64,000 bases of DNA from Cryptococcus deneoformans JEC21 (taxonomy: Eukaryota > Basidiomycota > Tremellomycetes > Tremellales > Cryptococcaceae): NCBI RefSeq assembly GCF_000091045.1, contig NC_006683.1, positions 163,941 through 227,940 on the forward strand, in the 5' to 3' direction. The notes beneath the pieces were generated by a model that worked only from the letters and a program-made list of their open reading frames with translations, had not been told where the DNA came from and did no database searches. Numbering within the stretch: the stretch's first letter is position 1; every line of letters begins with the position of its first letter. The position numbers and the translations under genes are program-made. This document shows, one piece after another, positions 51,684-64,000 of this stretch.

Positions 51684-52676
51684 TTCCTTTTGCCGACTCA
51701 AGAAGTCAAATCAGTAGCAATTATCAAGAAGGATATATGCCCAGCGGAAGGGCTGAAAAGATTATAGAAGGAGAGATGTGAATGAGTTGATTTGTGTTCA
51801 GCTCGAGGATCTGAATCGGCAAATGAGGCTGAACGCTGACCGCAGGACCGCGGGAACGTGTCGCCCTTGGTATGCATATTTGCCCTGCCGCATCAGTTTT
51901 GCATCCTGACTGTCTGCTTATTTGCACCTTACAAGCTCCACATATGCCTATGCATGGTTGGTTCTGAATAGCAATAATAATCGCAGAGACATGAGAAGAT
52001 TTTCCGAGCGGCAAAAGCAGTTTGCCAAGTATAGCTACGCTGTGCTATAGATACGTCGACCGACGGCACAGCCCCTTCTGTGTAAACCGTGACTTTTCCA
52101 GGGTGGCAAAATGTCCGAGCATCACTCACTCAAAGACAGTCGCGTCGTCCATCCAATGCGTCACCTCATTCAGTTCAGGAAACGACGTCCAAGGCACCCG
52201 TTTCCGACTGAAAAAAGAGGAACTCGTCGAAATTGCATGATTATAAAAACTACGTGTTAAACTGCCGGGTATAGCATCAGAGATAGAGTGTAATACTATC
52301 CTACACACCATGCTGCACAAATATACAACACCACCAGCCATCGATCCTCCATTCTCTTGGTCTTTTCTCAATTATTAGAATCCTTTCTCTCCACCCCCGT
52401 TCTCGGAGAAGTTTCGGGAAAACACCTCACAGCAAACTTTTATACGAAAAAGGTCACGAAACCTCCACTCCCACCTCCGCCTATATTGTTCATCCTGCGA
52501 GCTCGATAAAGGTTGAACCTGAACTTACGCGAATCCCGAAACTAGTCACAGTTTACAGTTCCAATCTACAAGCCCGTCACCAGCTCGCAGTTCCAGGATA
52601 ATCCAAACGACCACTAAGATAATTCACCTTTTTGCAGTGACCCTCAACAGTTTCTCCTTTTTTCTCTTCTATTACA
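51684..52676. other. Intergenic region, no gene seen
   Basis: One kilobase between the GH17 start and the stop of the next minus-strand gene. It holds only short ORFs. The sequence after 52380 is pyrimidine-rich and could be a leader of an unannotated transcript. Confidence 0.45.
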
Positions 52677-54236
52677 TTATCTGCGCTCTACCGGCTCCTC
52701 CGCCTCTACATCGTCGCACAACCTACGCCTAAAAGCTACCCTATCATAATTAAGAACCTGATGCTGGTATGCATGATCCGTCTGAGGATGCGCAGGTCCA
52801 TTCATACCATTGAAATAGGACGGGTATGATTCACATCCGTCCAGATTGTAGATATGGATTGAAGGTGCAGGGTCAGGCTGCCAATGGGAGAAGCAATGCC
52901 CGGAAGAGAACCCTGAGGAATGCATTTGGATGTTCATGGGCTCGGGCACGTATGTCGGACCAGGGCTAAAGGAGGTTGTCGGTGGAGGGGGATAGGAAGT
53001 GCTGGACGTGAAGGTTTGAAGGTCAGTCTGAATGGACGATGGAGTAAGGGGACCAAAAGAGCTGTACGTTATCAGCATCTGCCCTCTTCTCAGGTCTAAT
53101 AATACACACTGAACGGAACCATCTTGACAGTTTGCAGCATCCGTATTCATAAGAAGCCATGCTGGGTACGAGCTGTTGAGCTGTTGGGGCTCTGTGACTG
53201 TCGGGAGGGGGCTACTTCTACCCATACCATTCGCCCACACCTGAAGAGAACTTCAGCACTTTGGCTTCACGGCCTCTGACAATAAACTCACGCCTGAATT
53301 TTGCCCAGGCCAATCGCCGCCAACACTTCTGTCCCGACTGGTTTCTCTATTTCTACCCATACTCTGAGTATCCAAGAGACCCATCGATGCCTGTGACGAG
53401 TTCGTATAGCAGTTGGACTTGAACGTTACACCCAACATGGTGGTGTGAGGCTCGCTTGCCCTCCTTCTGGTTATGTCGTCACTCATCCGGACCCCCGAAT
53501 AGTCACTTGCCGTGGCCAAGACACTGCTTGTAGGCGTATCAGGTCCACCCCACGACTGTGTTCTCGTCATACCTGTGCCATAGCTCTCCATTGGCCCAAT
53601 GATGCCTAATGTAGACTGAGTGAATGAAGAAGGCATAGAACCTCTTCTGTCATACAGGCCAACATGATTGGTTTGTTGCACAGGAAATGGAGGTTTTGTG
53701 GCGCGATGTGAAGAGGGTGGGATGGGAATCTGAGGTGGGTAGATGATAGGAGCTGATAAACCGGTGAAGCTGCTGGAAGGAGGAGGGTGAATAGCGTTTG
53801 TCTTGCCAGTAAGCCAGGATGGCGCACCACGGCATCTCTCCATAATTCTTTTTTCTGCTTATTATCTTGAGCATTATGTCCCACGCCGGCATGACAGAAA
53901 CTTACCTTTATTCTCTCCTCGTCTTCGGTTACTTCTCTCACCTTCACGGGCAGGATCACCTTTTGATCTGCGTCTTTTTTTGAATGCCAATCCACTGGTT
54001 GCCTTGGTGCGAGGCGATACATTGCCCACGGACGAAGGCCCCGGAGAACTCGTCTGCGCTTGCTGAGGGGCTTGTCCAGACCCCTCTTTGTCTAGCCGCT
54101 TATCATCAGCCACAGGAGGGAAAGAGTACTCCCACAACGGCTTCAACCACGTGTCGTCTTGTTCTCTTGCTGACGTTGAAGCGGACGGCTGCTCCTGGGG
54201 GAGAATTGGTACTGCTGCCACGGGAGACAGGGACAT
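52677..54236 (-). CDS. Unknown disordered protein with basic patch
   Basis: Three exons (54236-53906, 53857-53292, 53240-52677) give 486 residues. The acceptor before CAGAAAAAAG was chosen because it alone keeps the frame. Residues about 85-115 form a strongly basic patch (FKKRRRSKGD ... RSNRRRGENKAEKR) that could be a nuclear localisation or nucleic-acid-binding segment. The rest is Ser, Pro and Thr-rich, with a C-terminal half rich in Tyr, His and Pro. No known zinc-finger, bZIP or homeodomain pattern is complete. A regulatory role is possible but unsupported. The start is the first ATG after a short A/C-rich leader. Confidence 0.65.
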
Positions 54237-56098
54237 GCTTGAGTGAAACAATACGAGGCGAGAAGTGCACGATTTTCAAAGGTGGAAAGGAGGGCTAACA
54301 GACTAATCAAACGAAACGGTGAGGATTTCCGGTAGCGATAGTGATGGAAAGAAGGAGCGCCGGCACCTAGACTGCGCCTGCCTCTTCATATATATTCTGG
54401 CGCACCTCTTCAACTTTTCGCTCGATCCACGATTCACCACCAGCACCAGAATCAAGATCCCACATCACCCGCCCCCTTTCTTATTCGGCTCAGCTTCCAC
54501 TCCCAGGCACTCACTTTCTCCGTCTGAGACAAGCGCTTTTGAACAGTACCCGCTAAGTGGAGCTTGGCACAGTCCCCGCATCAATCGTGGGCGCGGTTGT
54601 GACTTGTAACTTGTTCAGTTCCTGGCTCGCAACGGATGGCAGATGCTCACTCCATCACCATCTACACATCAGTGAAACATAGACTTTCTCACATAGACAG
54701 ACTTGCATCCGTTGCTGGCGCTATGCGCGCTAACGTAGCCCTAAGCTCCTAGGGTTGTCACCGCCGTTTCAACTCTCCCCTCCCTCTCCATGTCACCCGA
54801 CACGATCCCTCGGCTCTCCGAGATAGGGTGATTAATTATAGGAGAGATCAGGGATGAAGCAGTGATTGGTTACTCTTTGTGGTTATTGATGCGTTCCATA
54901 TCCATAAATTTTCTGATTGTTTGTGTATGATTGGAATGGGTCGTGCCGCGCTGTGGGCGTTAATGGGCCACATCCAAGACGTTTGGCACGGCGAGACCAA
55001 GGCGCCAGTCAGACGGTCGTTCCGTGACGTCTGAAATGGCGTGGCAAAGGATGGGTTCATTTCTACCGGGTGCCGCAAGTTTCAGAAGAGTAAAACATCT
55101 GCAATTATGGAACAGCTGTGTAGTCAACTGCCGCGTATCGCTGATGTCGGCGTATGCATTCGTTTGAAGCTCGATTTCAAAGGTTGGACGCTTAAGTCAG
55201 CGCTGCATCATCGACTTGTGAGACTGTAGCATATTCTGACTTGAATCTGCGTTTAGTGTGGTCGAACAGCTGTAACAGAGTTGGTACAAATTGCTGATTA
55301 ATTTCGGGAGGGCGTACTAACTGATGCTGATGTTATTAGCGCTGGTGGAAGATTTAAGTGGGTGATGAAGCCGATAGCGTAGAATTTGATCACATGGCTC
55401 TGTGCACTCTGCCCATCATCAAGAGATAACAGGATGCGCTGTGTGGCGTGCGCTAAAGACAGATTGGCTGATGGTGGCTGGTGTTGACGAAGTGATGGCT
55501 GATGCTGGGGACCGTGCTCTTTTTAAAGCCTGTTTCTGATGGCGCCGTTTTGATGGCGACGTTGAACTAATATATCAACTTTCTTTTTCACGTTGCCACC
55601 AGCCAAACCGATTGTTCTGTTGTGAACATCGAAGTGATGACGTGGGATGGAAAACGTTGAGGATTGATGAGCTCCCCGATGTTTGGCCCAGCGATGTACG
55701 TGTCTATTCCGTATGGCAGAATCAGGAAAAGTCAATCTATAATGGCCTTCCAGAAAGCGCTCGCAAAAATGGATATGGACACTCGTCACAGTTCTTGACA
55801 AACAGAATGACGCGATGAAATTGGATAACGTACGGATCTGCTATTTTTTGGGACAATGGGTCTCTGACGCCTTCATTTTGCCCAAACACACCAAACCCGC
55901 AAGTCATAAGGTCCCGTTAGTGCGATTAGTTTCTTAGAGCCAAGACAAAAAGATGGCATTTGGCATTAATCCATGTGTCTTGGATGTTTTGCAAGTATGA
56001 TCTGCTGACGACCTATAATCTAAAAAACTGGACTGTGTACAAAAAATCAAAAGGGAAAAAAATGCTCATTAACATACTTGTAATCGGACGCAAAACGC
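54237..56098. other. Long intergenic region, no supported gene
   Basis: About 1.9 kb between the unknown gene's start and the end of the ABC transporter gene. ORFs here are short, lack domains and overlap on both strands. No tRNA fold, rRNA or transposon end was found. A non-coding transcript cannot be excluded. Confidence 0.5.
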
Positions 56099-59000
56099 TT
56101 AGCTCTTCTTGTACAATGGCCTGATTTTGACCAACCTATTCAGAACATGTTAACGACCAGGACTTGTCCAATGTTAATCGAAACTCACCAAGTGAATAGG
56201 TAGCAGAAGAAAATGTTCGACAAGCACCAGATAATGGTGATGGCCCAATCTCTCCACTTGGTACCGAGCGAGTAACCCATCTCCTGGATGTAATCGTACC
56301 CTGTACTACTAGTGCAATATTGGCAGCTGGTGGTAGAGTTGCCATCGACGAGGTAACCAGAGGTAGTTGCGAGGTAGTTGGCAGCATAGTCGTAACAGGT
56401 CTGACCAGGGGGTGGGTAGAAGGTGACGAGGTCTTCCTCGATACAATTGAGCGTGAGATCGCCCAAGGAGGCGGTCATCATCGCGCCGTAAAGGTATCGA
56501 AGAGGCGACAGCCACTGCGATCAGATCATCAGGGACTGGAAATCATCAAAGGAGACATATTCGACTTACACTGAAAAAGTAATGGAATGGGGAAGGAAGA
56601 CCAGAGTAGAAGACCAAGGCCCAAGACAGACAGTTGAGCACTACGAAGTAAGATAAGCTACAGTCCTTTTGGGAAATGATATGCTTGCTCACAATTCCAA
56701 ACCAAAGACAGAATGTAAGGCAACGACAGTCGGTTGGGTGAAACAGCACCTAGCAAGACTCCGAAAGAACCGTTCAAAATGGCGCAACTGAGGAAACACA
56801 GCCATATTAGAACACCATCTGCTCGAGTACCGATCAAGTCGATTGTCCAGTAGAAGCAGAAGAAGAGTATATTCCAGCCGACAAAGAGTACAGGTATAGA
56901 TACGATGAGAAGGGAGGTCACAAGAGCTTGCCAAGAGTAAATGCCCAATCTCTCTCGTGCAAGGAACATGTCCAACTTTGCCAGATAGTTGATACCGATA
57001 TCCATGGCGATACCAGGCAATCCCTGGATGGCGACGAGGATACCCAGAGAGGCGGCAGACATGTTGTTGGGAGAGTGATCAATCTTGAACCAGTAGAAAC
57101 CGACAAAGAGACCGAAGAAGATGAGAATGGCAAGCTGAGTGGTCCAGAAAGAGCCATCTATGGTAGGAATGGTTAACGTGTGTTTGCGCACATGAGGTAA
57201 CATCCACTTACCTCGCCATTGAGCTCTGAAGTTTCTAATAATAAGTTCCTTAGACTGAGTCATAAAAGACGAAGCATAAGCATCGCTGCCACTCTTCTGT
57301 TGGGTCTCTGTAATAGCCTTCTCGGGGTCGACAGCTAAGTTGTTGCGAGACGTGAACTCGTTTATCTTGCGCTGGACCTCAGCAGCCTCGGTGCTTTCTT
57401 TCCACAGACCAGGCCAATCAATGGTAGTACCACCAACAGGAGCGACGCTAAAAGTTTGATGAGCGATGGTTCAAAAACAAGGAGTGAATGACGCTTACGT
57501 TCCCAAGATGAACTCTGCAGGGTTGGCCTCAGGAGGGCAGTAGGCGCCACGGTCTCCGAAGTACTTGACAACAGTCTCGGCATTCTCGCCAGTCTCTCCA
57601 ACGTAGACAGTATGACCACCGGGCGCAAGAAGAACTACAGAGTCAAACATCTCAAAAAGGTCACCGGAAGGCTGATGAATGGTACAAAGAACAGCGAGAC
57701 CGGACGCGGCAATGCGCTTGAGGAATCGCACTATTTCATAAGAAGCTTGAGAGTCAAGGCCGGAGGTGGGTTCATCCAAGAACAGAAGGAATTCAGGGTC
57801 GGCAGCAAGCTCAACACCTAAGACAAATGTGTTTAGTTCTCGCTCCTCGACATGCAATGGTGGACTCACCGATGGTAACACGCTTGCGCTCCTCCACACC
57901 CAGACCATCTTCACCAGGTGCACCAATCAAAGCATCGGCAATGTCTTCCAACTCCAGTAATTTGATAATATTTTCGGCAAATTCCAATCGTTCCTCTCGG
58001 GTACGGTCGTTGCTTTGTCGAAGCAAGGCGGAGAATTGAAGGCATTCACGGACGGTGGACATAGGTTCGTGGATATCGGCTTGCATGGCGAAACCGGTTT
58101 GACGGGAGAAGGATGTGTCCAGAGGCTTGCCATCGATAGTCATCTTGCCTTCCATTTTACCTGTCGTCTTACGGAGGGAGATAGTATCCTACATAGACAG
58201 ACATTAGCCTGATGTATATAAAGGTTTGTAGCTTCTCGCTCACCAAGAGTGTGGTTTTGCCTGCACCTGATGCACCCATAAGTGCAGTTAAAGAGCCGCC
58301 TTTGACGTACCCGCTGATACCGTTCTATACTTGTCATCAACAACTGTTCTTTCAATCATAGTAGAGAAAGATACTTACAAGAAGTGGTTTATCCTTGCCT
58401 GCAACTTGCACAGTGTAGTAAACATCCTCGAAGGTGTACACTGGGACTTCGCCTCCCGAGCCCTTGGGTCCCTGGACCTTCTCCATAGCGGTCTTTCCTT
58501 CTTCGGCCTTCTCTTTAGGGTCCATAATGGCAGCCTTTCCGCCTCGCTTATAGACTTTTTGAGATGAGTCGGGGCTTTCTCGGATAAGGAGAGATGAACC
58601 GATGACAATCATGATAACGTAGCCTATAAAGTGTAGCTATTATAAGCCTGGTGGATAACATTTGGGGGAAATTATAAACATACCAACAAAGAAAGCCCAC
58701 AAGATACCAACATTCCTCCATATGTGACTGGTCTGATAGCCGTAGACAAATGCAATGTAGTCCATGCCAGGAACGGTGGTAGCCCCAGGCTGGGCACCTT
58801 GAATGGAACATACTTGGTAAGCGATGTCATCGTAGCCTTCGCCGTATGGGATAAGGTCGGATACGTCGCATGACAAAACTCGTGCTCGGAACTCGTTTGC
58901 AATAAGCGCTTCGAACGCCCAAGCACAAGGAGTGGCTCTTCGTAACCACGAAATCCATCTCACTATGAGGACACTTAGGTTAGGGAATTTCAATATAAGG

Positions 59001-61294
59001 CGGCTGGAGATACTCACGTTGTCTGGGAGGAGGAAGAACAAATCCCGAAGCCGACAAGACAACGGAGAGAGCAAGACAACCGTACCGAATGGCGACGGAC
59101 AGGTTGGGAGTCCATGAACCAATCATTCGGTACATAACCGATATGGTCTCATACATGGTGAAGATGACAAACCAGAAAGTGAAGAAGTACTTTGCTCCGA
59201 CACTGAGGCCGACCATGAAGTAGAAGATTGCCGAGAAAAGGAGAGTTTGGAAGACGTAGACTGGAATATCACAGACAATCTGGGCCAAAGTGTGTGCAGC
59301 CGGGTGGTAAAAACCGAGGGCCCTGTGTTTCTTCAAGAGCGGACGGGAGTTGACAGTGGCAGGGACTTCACCAAGGGCGAAGATAGTGTAGTATAAGATA
59401 CAAAAGAAAAGAGCACCAGCAATAGCGAAAGAACCAGCAGAATTGTTTGGGGGCTTGTAGCCTGACCATCAAGTGAGTGAACTGGCACGTGAGGAGGGTA
59501 AAAGTGCGACTTACAAACAGCACCGACCAACACGGCTTGCAAAACATTTGAGCCAATACGGTAGACAAAACTAGTCATATCACTTCGAGTGAGTTGCAAC
59601 TGACGTTTACACAAGATGGCGACTTGTTGGGCAAAATTGACCCTATATGCGGTGGCTTTTCCAGCACCGGGGTGCTTGGAAGATTTGACAGCGTGACGGA
59701 ACTCGTCCGAGTGGTTCGCTTCGGCATGTCGCTGCTTATAATTTTGAATATCTTGCTGCAACTCCTTATATTCTTGGCTATCCAAGAAGTAGCGTTCAAA
59801 TTCATCGGGTGTCTGGGGGACCTTGCCTTCGAAGCCTTCCCTCACTTGTCGTTCGTTGGGTGATGTTACAGCAGTCAAGAAATCGGGAGTACTAAAACGA
59901 AGTCAGCTATAGTTGGATAATGTCGAGATATCATCTAACCCACGTCTGACGAGGTTTTTTGTACCAGCCCATGTACTCAAAGTAGGCTTGAGCTTGGTTG
60001 GCTCGACCCTGTAAACACACTGGTTAGTTGGACATGTCTTTAAAAGCGAGACCTTGCCTACAGAGAAAATCTGTCTGCCTTCGTAGATGACAACAACGCG
60101 GTCTACACATTGCCATGCGTCCTGAGCAGTCTGATATGTGGAGATAATCTGAATGACATAAGTTAGCTTTCGTTATCAGTTGATAGAGAATACTGACGTT
60201 GACCATTCCCAAAGATTTGGAGAGTTCTCGCAAGACCTTGTAGAAGTGCAGAGCGACGGCAGAGTCCAGACCTCGGATAGGATTATCCCAGCAAGTAACA
60301 GCAGCATTAGTAGTGAGAACTTCTGCCAAAGAAACTCGCTTCCTTTCACCACCAGAAACACCGCGGACAAATTGGTTGCCGACTGTGACAGAGTTAATGA
60401 GCTAGTGCAAAGATTTGGAATGGGCTAGATAAGCTCGATTTACCTTTGGTCTTCCTTGTGTGCGGCATACCGAAGGTATCTAATATACGAGAGAAAAGGC
60501 TCTCGACATACTCAGGGCGCTTTTCCTTGTCCCCCTTTTTACGAGGTTCTTTCAAATATAGGGCAGCTTTGATTGTTTCCTCGACAGTAAGTAGAGGTTG
60601 ATGTTCATCTTCCTCGGAGTTGAAAATGATCTCGCCGTCATAGAACCTAAGTAGGGATTATTAGCAAGCCAACAGAAAAGCAATAGAAGGCAGTGGCCAA
60701 GGCTCACTTCTTAGCCTCGTGTGCAGGAATGGTAGAGTAAGATATGTCGCCCTCGATCTTGACGAACGGCTCATTGACGTTTGCGAGGGCGCGCATCAAG
60801 GTGGAACATCCAGCACCGGGGCGGCCTAGTACTAATAAAACTTCTCCCTCCTCAACGACACCAGAGAAGTTGCGGATGAGAGGTCTTGTGGGACCAGTAG
60901 TGATTTGAAAAATCTTCTTCATGAAGGAGTAGAAGTCGAAGAACTAAGTAGAGTGCGTCAATGTTTCTATATCTTGTGCCTATATAAATTGACAAGTAGA
61001 GTTTACCTTGAAGACTGAGATATCAAGTGACTCCACATACTTTTTCCCTCCACCAGCACCGTGAACTGTAACATCTTCCCAAACGACGCCCAAGGAGTGG
61101 TAACCCGCATTTGGTAATGGAATGCTTCCAGGTTGATCAAAGATCTTGGCGTAACTAATGGGAACATCCTCAGTTTTATCGTGTTTTGCTTGCTGATATG
61201 GGTTGGTCAACTCCCCTTCGAAGGTATGAGATGATGAGGCAGGCGACTGGACAACAGTAGCTGCTCCCGGATCTTCGCTGTATGGGGACGACAT
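56099..61294 (-). CDS. PDR-type full-size ABC transporter (ABCG)
   Basis: The start is ATG 61294 ([10 protein letters not shown]) and the stop is at 56099, with many short introns. The layout is NBD1-TMD1-NBD2-TMD2, the reversed order of fungal pleiotropic drug resistance pumps. NBD1 has a degenerate Walker [12 protein letters not shown] (Cys where Lys is usual), signature VSGGERKR and GLDSA. NBD2 has canonical Walker [12 protein letters not shown], a degenerate signature ([11 protein letters not shown]) and Walker [16 protein letters not shown]. This asymmetric pairing is normal for the family. The large C-terminal extracellular loop has several cysteines ([10 protein letters not shown]). 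Such pumps export azoles and other hydrophobic compounds at the plasma membrane. The specific substrate is unknown. Confidence 0.92.
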
Positions 61295-61483
61295 GTTCGT
61301 TGAATTGGGGGGCAGGAGCCCACGATGCTCGAGTAGATATACCTCGCCATATCGCCATCAGTGTGGTCGCTGCTTACTAATCTAGTGATCGACTAAACCG
61401 AGATTGCGCTTTCAAAAGATAAATGGGCCGCAAACGCAGATGAGTTATGTCGACGCGACGACCGCAGGCTGGTATGCAAATAA

Positions 61484-61493
61484 CCGCTTGCGG
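61484..61493. promoter_or_regulatory. Inverted CGG-type palindrome upstream of the ABC gene
   Basis: CCGCTTGCGG is a perfect 10-bp palindrome 190 bases upstream of the ABC transporter start. Palindromic CCG/CGG half-sites are typical targets of Zn2Cys6 regulators, some of which control PDR pumps. The link is inferred from position only. Confidence 0.3.
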
Positions 61494-61864
61494 TGGCCGT
61501 TTCCTATTGGAAGCAACATACCGCAGCTAATGACTGTAGGTCGATGATTAGGAATTGTGAGACTGCATTTCGGTAATCGTCCAACGAACGAAAGATCTTT
61601 TAAGCCGCAGGCAAAAAGGGCATTCACACAGTTGACCTGGCCGAGGTCGGCCCTGCAGCCAACACTTTTTAGCAGCGGAATGTTTTTGATCTAAATTAAA
61701 TGTCCGCTGCAGATTAAAAGACTGTTAAATATCCTGATGTCATGGCATTTTCAAAGGATTATCAGCTTTACTCCGCATACTCTAGATATCGAGGCAGATG
61801 AAGAGGCCTAATCTGTTGTTCTACTATCAATAGAACCCGCTGTCAGAAGCGCGATACGCAAATC

Positions 61865-62065
61865 TTAATCATGATCATGATTACTAGAACCGTTGGCCAT
61901 TGAAGACCGGAAAATGGTATGAGAGAGCAGAGGAGGAACGATGTGTCTTCTTTTTGCTAAAGAAGAAATGATATAAAAAATTATGGTCACTACAAACATA
62001 CGCCCAGCAGCAGCGAAGAGCAACTCGCCAATTGTGAAGCTTTTGATAACCGCTGACTTTGCCAT
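61865..62065 (-). CDS. Candidate small membrane protein (66 aa)
   Basis: ATG 62065 opens 66 codons. One hydrophobic span (MFVVTIIFYIISSLA) is followed by basic KRRH, as in single-pass membrane proteins with a positive flank, and the C terminus is NGSSNHDHD. It lies alone in the ABC transporter upstream region. It has no known relatives that I recognise, and it may be chance or an exon of an unseen gene. Confidence 0.22.
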   Translation of the reverse strand: MAKSAVIKSFTIGELLFAAAGRMFVVTIIFYIISSLAKRRHIVPPLLSHTIFRSSMANGSSNHDHD

Positions 62066-62616
62066 TTCCAATGTTCTGGGCCCGCCGTGATCGCAGACTT
62101 ATGATACGGACCTGGTCAATTCTTGAAAACATCGAATCCGGCGCCGGCCGGGCGGCATCCTCGAGCGGGCTTCCGGCTCGTTTTTTTGCCTGTCTTAATC
62201 GGACTGATACTACGCAGAGGCTTATTCATGTCATCGCTACAGCTCTTCGCTCTTCTTCCTTATCATCGTTACAGGTCTCTGTCGTTGTTTTCTGAGGGTC
62301 TGCTCCATCAATGTCTTACTGCTGTAGATCTCATCATCAGGATATAATTAAGCCATTGCTGTGAATGATCGCCACAGTCCACGTTTGTCCAACTTTGGAT
62401 GAAAGCCAGCGATGATGGTAATGTCCAAAGCTAAGACCTCAAAGTGCATGTTCTTCACAACTCGCGTCACATGCGGAGGGAAATTATTCTAATACTCGTA
62501 TAGTACAACTCCCATGAAGAGCGCGATGTTATTTCCTAGCGTATTGTACATGGATGGCAACATTGTGGACGGATCGTTCTAATATTTTATGTTTATATTT
62601 TATGTTTATGTTTATA

Positions 62617-64000
62617 TTACATACTTCCAGATGGGAAAAGATGTTTCCTGCATATCAGAAGGCCGCACATTAGCCTACTGATAAACCAATGAACGGGTAA
62701 TAATGGGACGTACCAGAAATCATCGTCATTAGCGGGGAAAAGATCTTGGAATTCCCCCGGCATAACACCCGAAATCTGACTCATATCCGGTTGTTCTCCC
62801 CCTGAAGATTGCGCGGGTACAGGGCCGATAGGGGGAGCTAGCAAGTAATGCTGCGGCTGCTGGCTCCAGAGGTGACTTTGAATGAGTTCTTGGGCACTTG
62901 AAGGCTCCCAGTTAAGAGGTCCACTGCTCCCGGTGTTGTTGGTGTTCTGAGTAAACACAGAAGTGTTCGGAATATTTTGATGATGGGTTTGGCCTGAGTT
63001 TTGATTTGTTGGATGAGGGTATGGTTTCGTCATGAAGGATGCAAGTTGCCATTCAGGAGAGATGCCGCTGAGTAAATGTCTGAGAAGCCTATGGGTATAA
63101 GCAGCCATGTCATCGCTAGAACATGATGCCTTTTCCATCGCAAATTGAAGATCGGAGAGCAGACGAATGACACGAGCTCGGTCTGCGCCACTCATAGGTT
63201 CGATATTCTGCAATGCCATCAGCCAAGAACTAACGGAACCTAAAGGGGCAGGCGTACTTTGGCCAGCCAGATAGCACTGATAGCTAATGCTGGCCAGGTC
63301 AAGTTGAAACAGTAAGGCAGATACCCATGAGGTACAAGATCATTCAGCACCACCCCTCCAATTCCCATTGCTGCATCGGCGCATTCCGTAAAAGCCATTG
63401 ACAATGGTGAAGGCTCACTAGTGTCCAAGATCTGCCCCTGCGACTCGTATCTTGCGACGAATAATAAACGGTACTCGCAGATGTGGAATCGGAAGAAGGT
63501 GTCACATAGATGGAATGCTGATATCTGGAACTGAACGAAGCCGTATTTCCCTGTTTAACCTAGTTAAAATGCGCTCAAGGAATTTAGAGTCGTTACTCAC
63601 CACTATCCTTCAGCCAGCGTCCTCTCCATCTTGTCCACTCCAGATCCATCCAGTTCAACATTCTCATATTTGAAGGATCACCATTCATCGCCCCAAGGCT
63701 ATCGGCATAAAGCCTGCTCATTCTGTTGAAAGTAATGAACGGTCCGAACGAGGACTCTCCGGGAGTTGGTAGATGTGAGTGTTCAGCGACCCAGTCAGCA
63801 GGATCTTCCACATCATCCGTGATCATCCTTGGAAGGGAATGATTAATTGCGAGACTACATAAGAATCAGTTTCGTCTGTAAATCTTAATATTTGAATTAT
63901 GACATACTGATAATCGGCTATGACCAAATCTGGACGCAATGTCAGCGCGTATTCACTATTTCTTTCAAGAGGGCTGCTATTTACTGTACCAAGCTCGCTC
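62617..64000 (-). CDS. Zn2Cys6-type transcription factor, C-terminal part (gene runs past window end)
   Basis: Exons on the minus strand read a fungal-specific TF C-terminal half: ADWVAEHSHLPTPGESS, NWMDLEWTRWRGRW, SPLSMAFTECADAAMGI, FNLTWPALAISAIWLAK, RVIRLLSDLQFAMEKAS, then a Gln/Asn/Ser/Pro-rich tail. The last intron is 62634-62696 or close to it, and the stop is at 62617. Helical segments around the fungal_trans middle-homology region and a glutamine-rich tail are typical of this class. The DNA-binding Zn2Cys6 cluster would lie beyond base 64000. It sits just beyond the ABC transporter promoter, so a regulatory link is possible but unproven. Confidence 0.75.

Larger units (their letters stand above)
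61295..62616. other. Intergenic region upstream of the ABC transporter
   Basis: Presumed promoter, containing two CG-rich palindromes (61484-61493; CCGGCGCCGG at 62138-62147), a candidate small membrane ORF (61865-62065) and AT-rich TATGTTTATAT-type repeats at 62582-62616 near the end of the next gene. Confidence 0.5.

Noticed and set aside
55041..55818. Short ORFs between 55041 and 55818 as a gene
   Set aside because: They overlap on both strands, have no domain or splice support and are under 95 codons.

Overview
This 64 kb window looks like nuclear DNA of a basidiomycete yeast of the Tremellomycetes, most likely Cryptococcus or a close relative. That assignment is inference. It rests on gene-dense layout, many very short spliceosomal introns (mostly 45-100 nt, GT-AG with CTNA-type branch sites), and proteins typical of that group: a Mig1-type repressor, a Byr4/Bfa1-like protein, a PDR-type ABC transporter and a membrane-anchored GH17 glucanase. 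I see no transposon, rRNA gene or CRISPR array. There is one tRNA, tRNA-Gly(GCC), at 34624-34694. I rebuilt most gene models by hand from splice signals and reading-frame continuity.

Left part (1-18.1 kb). The 3' part of an unknown low-complexity protein (+) converges on an unknown three-exon gene (-). A MYST histone acetyltransferase (+) follows. Next is a single continuous gene model (+) joining a fungal rhodopsin-like seven-helix domain to a FucP-type sugar permease. A GH78 alpha-L-rhamnosidase gene (-) appears to be decaying, with several frame breaks. A small CHY zinc-finger protein (+) and a Byr4/Bfa1-like mitotic-exit GAP component (-) complete this part.

Middle (18.9-38.6 kb). A ferroportin-like iron exporter (+) carries one apparent frameshift. 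The MIG1 repressor (+) has a 2.4 kb upstream region. A YciI-like protein (-) follows. Then comes a three-gene block that may form a catabolic module: an MFS permease of the Dal5/allantoate family (-), a 2-oxoglutarate/Fe(II) dioxygenase (+) transcribed divergently from a GATAAG-rich promoter, and a Zn2Cys6 regulator (-) whose own upstream region also has GATAAG sites. After the tRNA there is a 1,080-residue F-box-like protein (-) with cysteine clusters.

Right part (39-64 kb). A poorly resolved gene (-) sits head-to-head with the clamp-loader subunit RFC3 (+). Then come an acidic low-complexity protein (+), a kinesin with N-terminal extension (-), a GH17 beta-1,3-glucanase (-) with an unusually long first intron, an unknown disordered protein (-), a full PDR-type ABC transporter (-), and the C-terminal half of a Zn2Cys6-type transcription factor (-) cut by the window end.

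The observations most worth following are the rhodopsin-permease fusion with a possible intron-retention switch, the permease/dioxygenase/regulator block with GATA sites, the clustered frame breaks in the GH78 gene, the single-base break in the ferroportin gene, and a short cysteine-rich ORF behind a TATA element.
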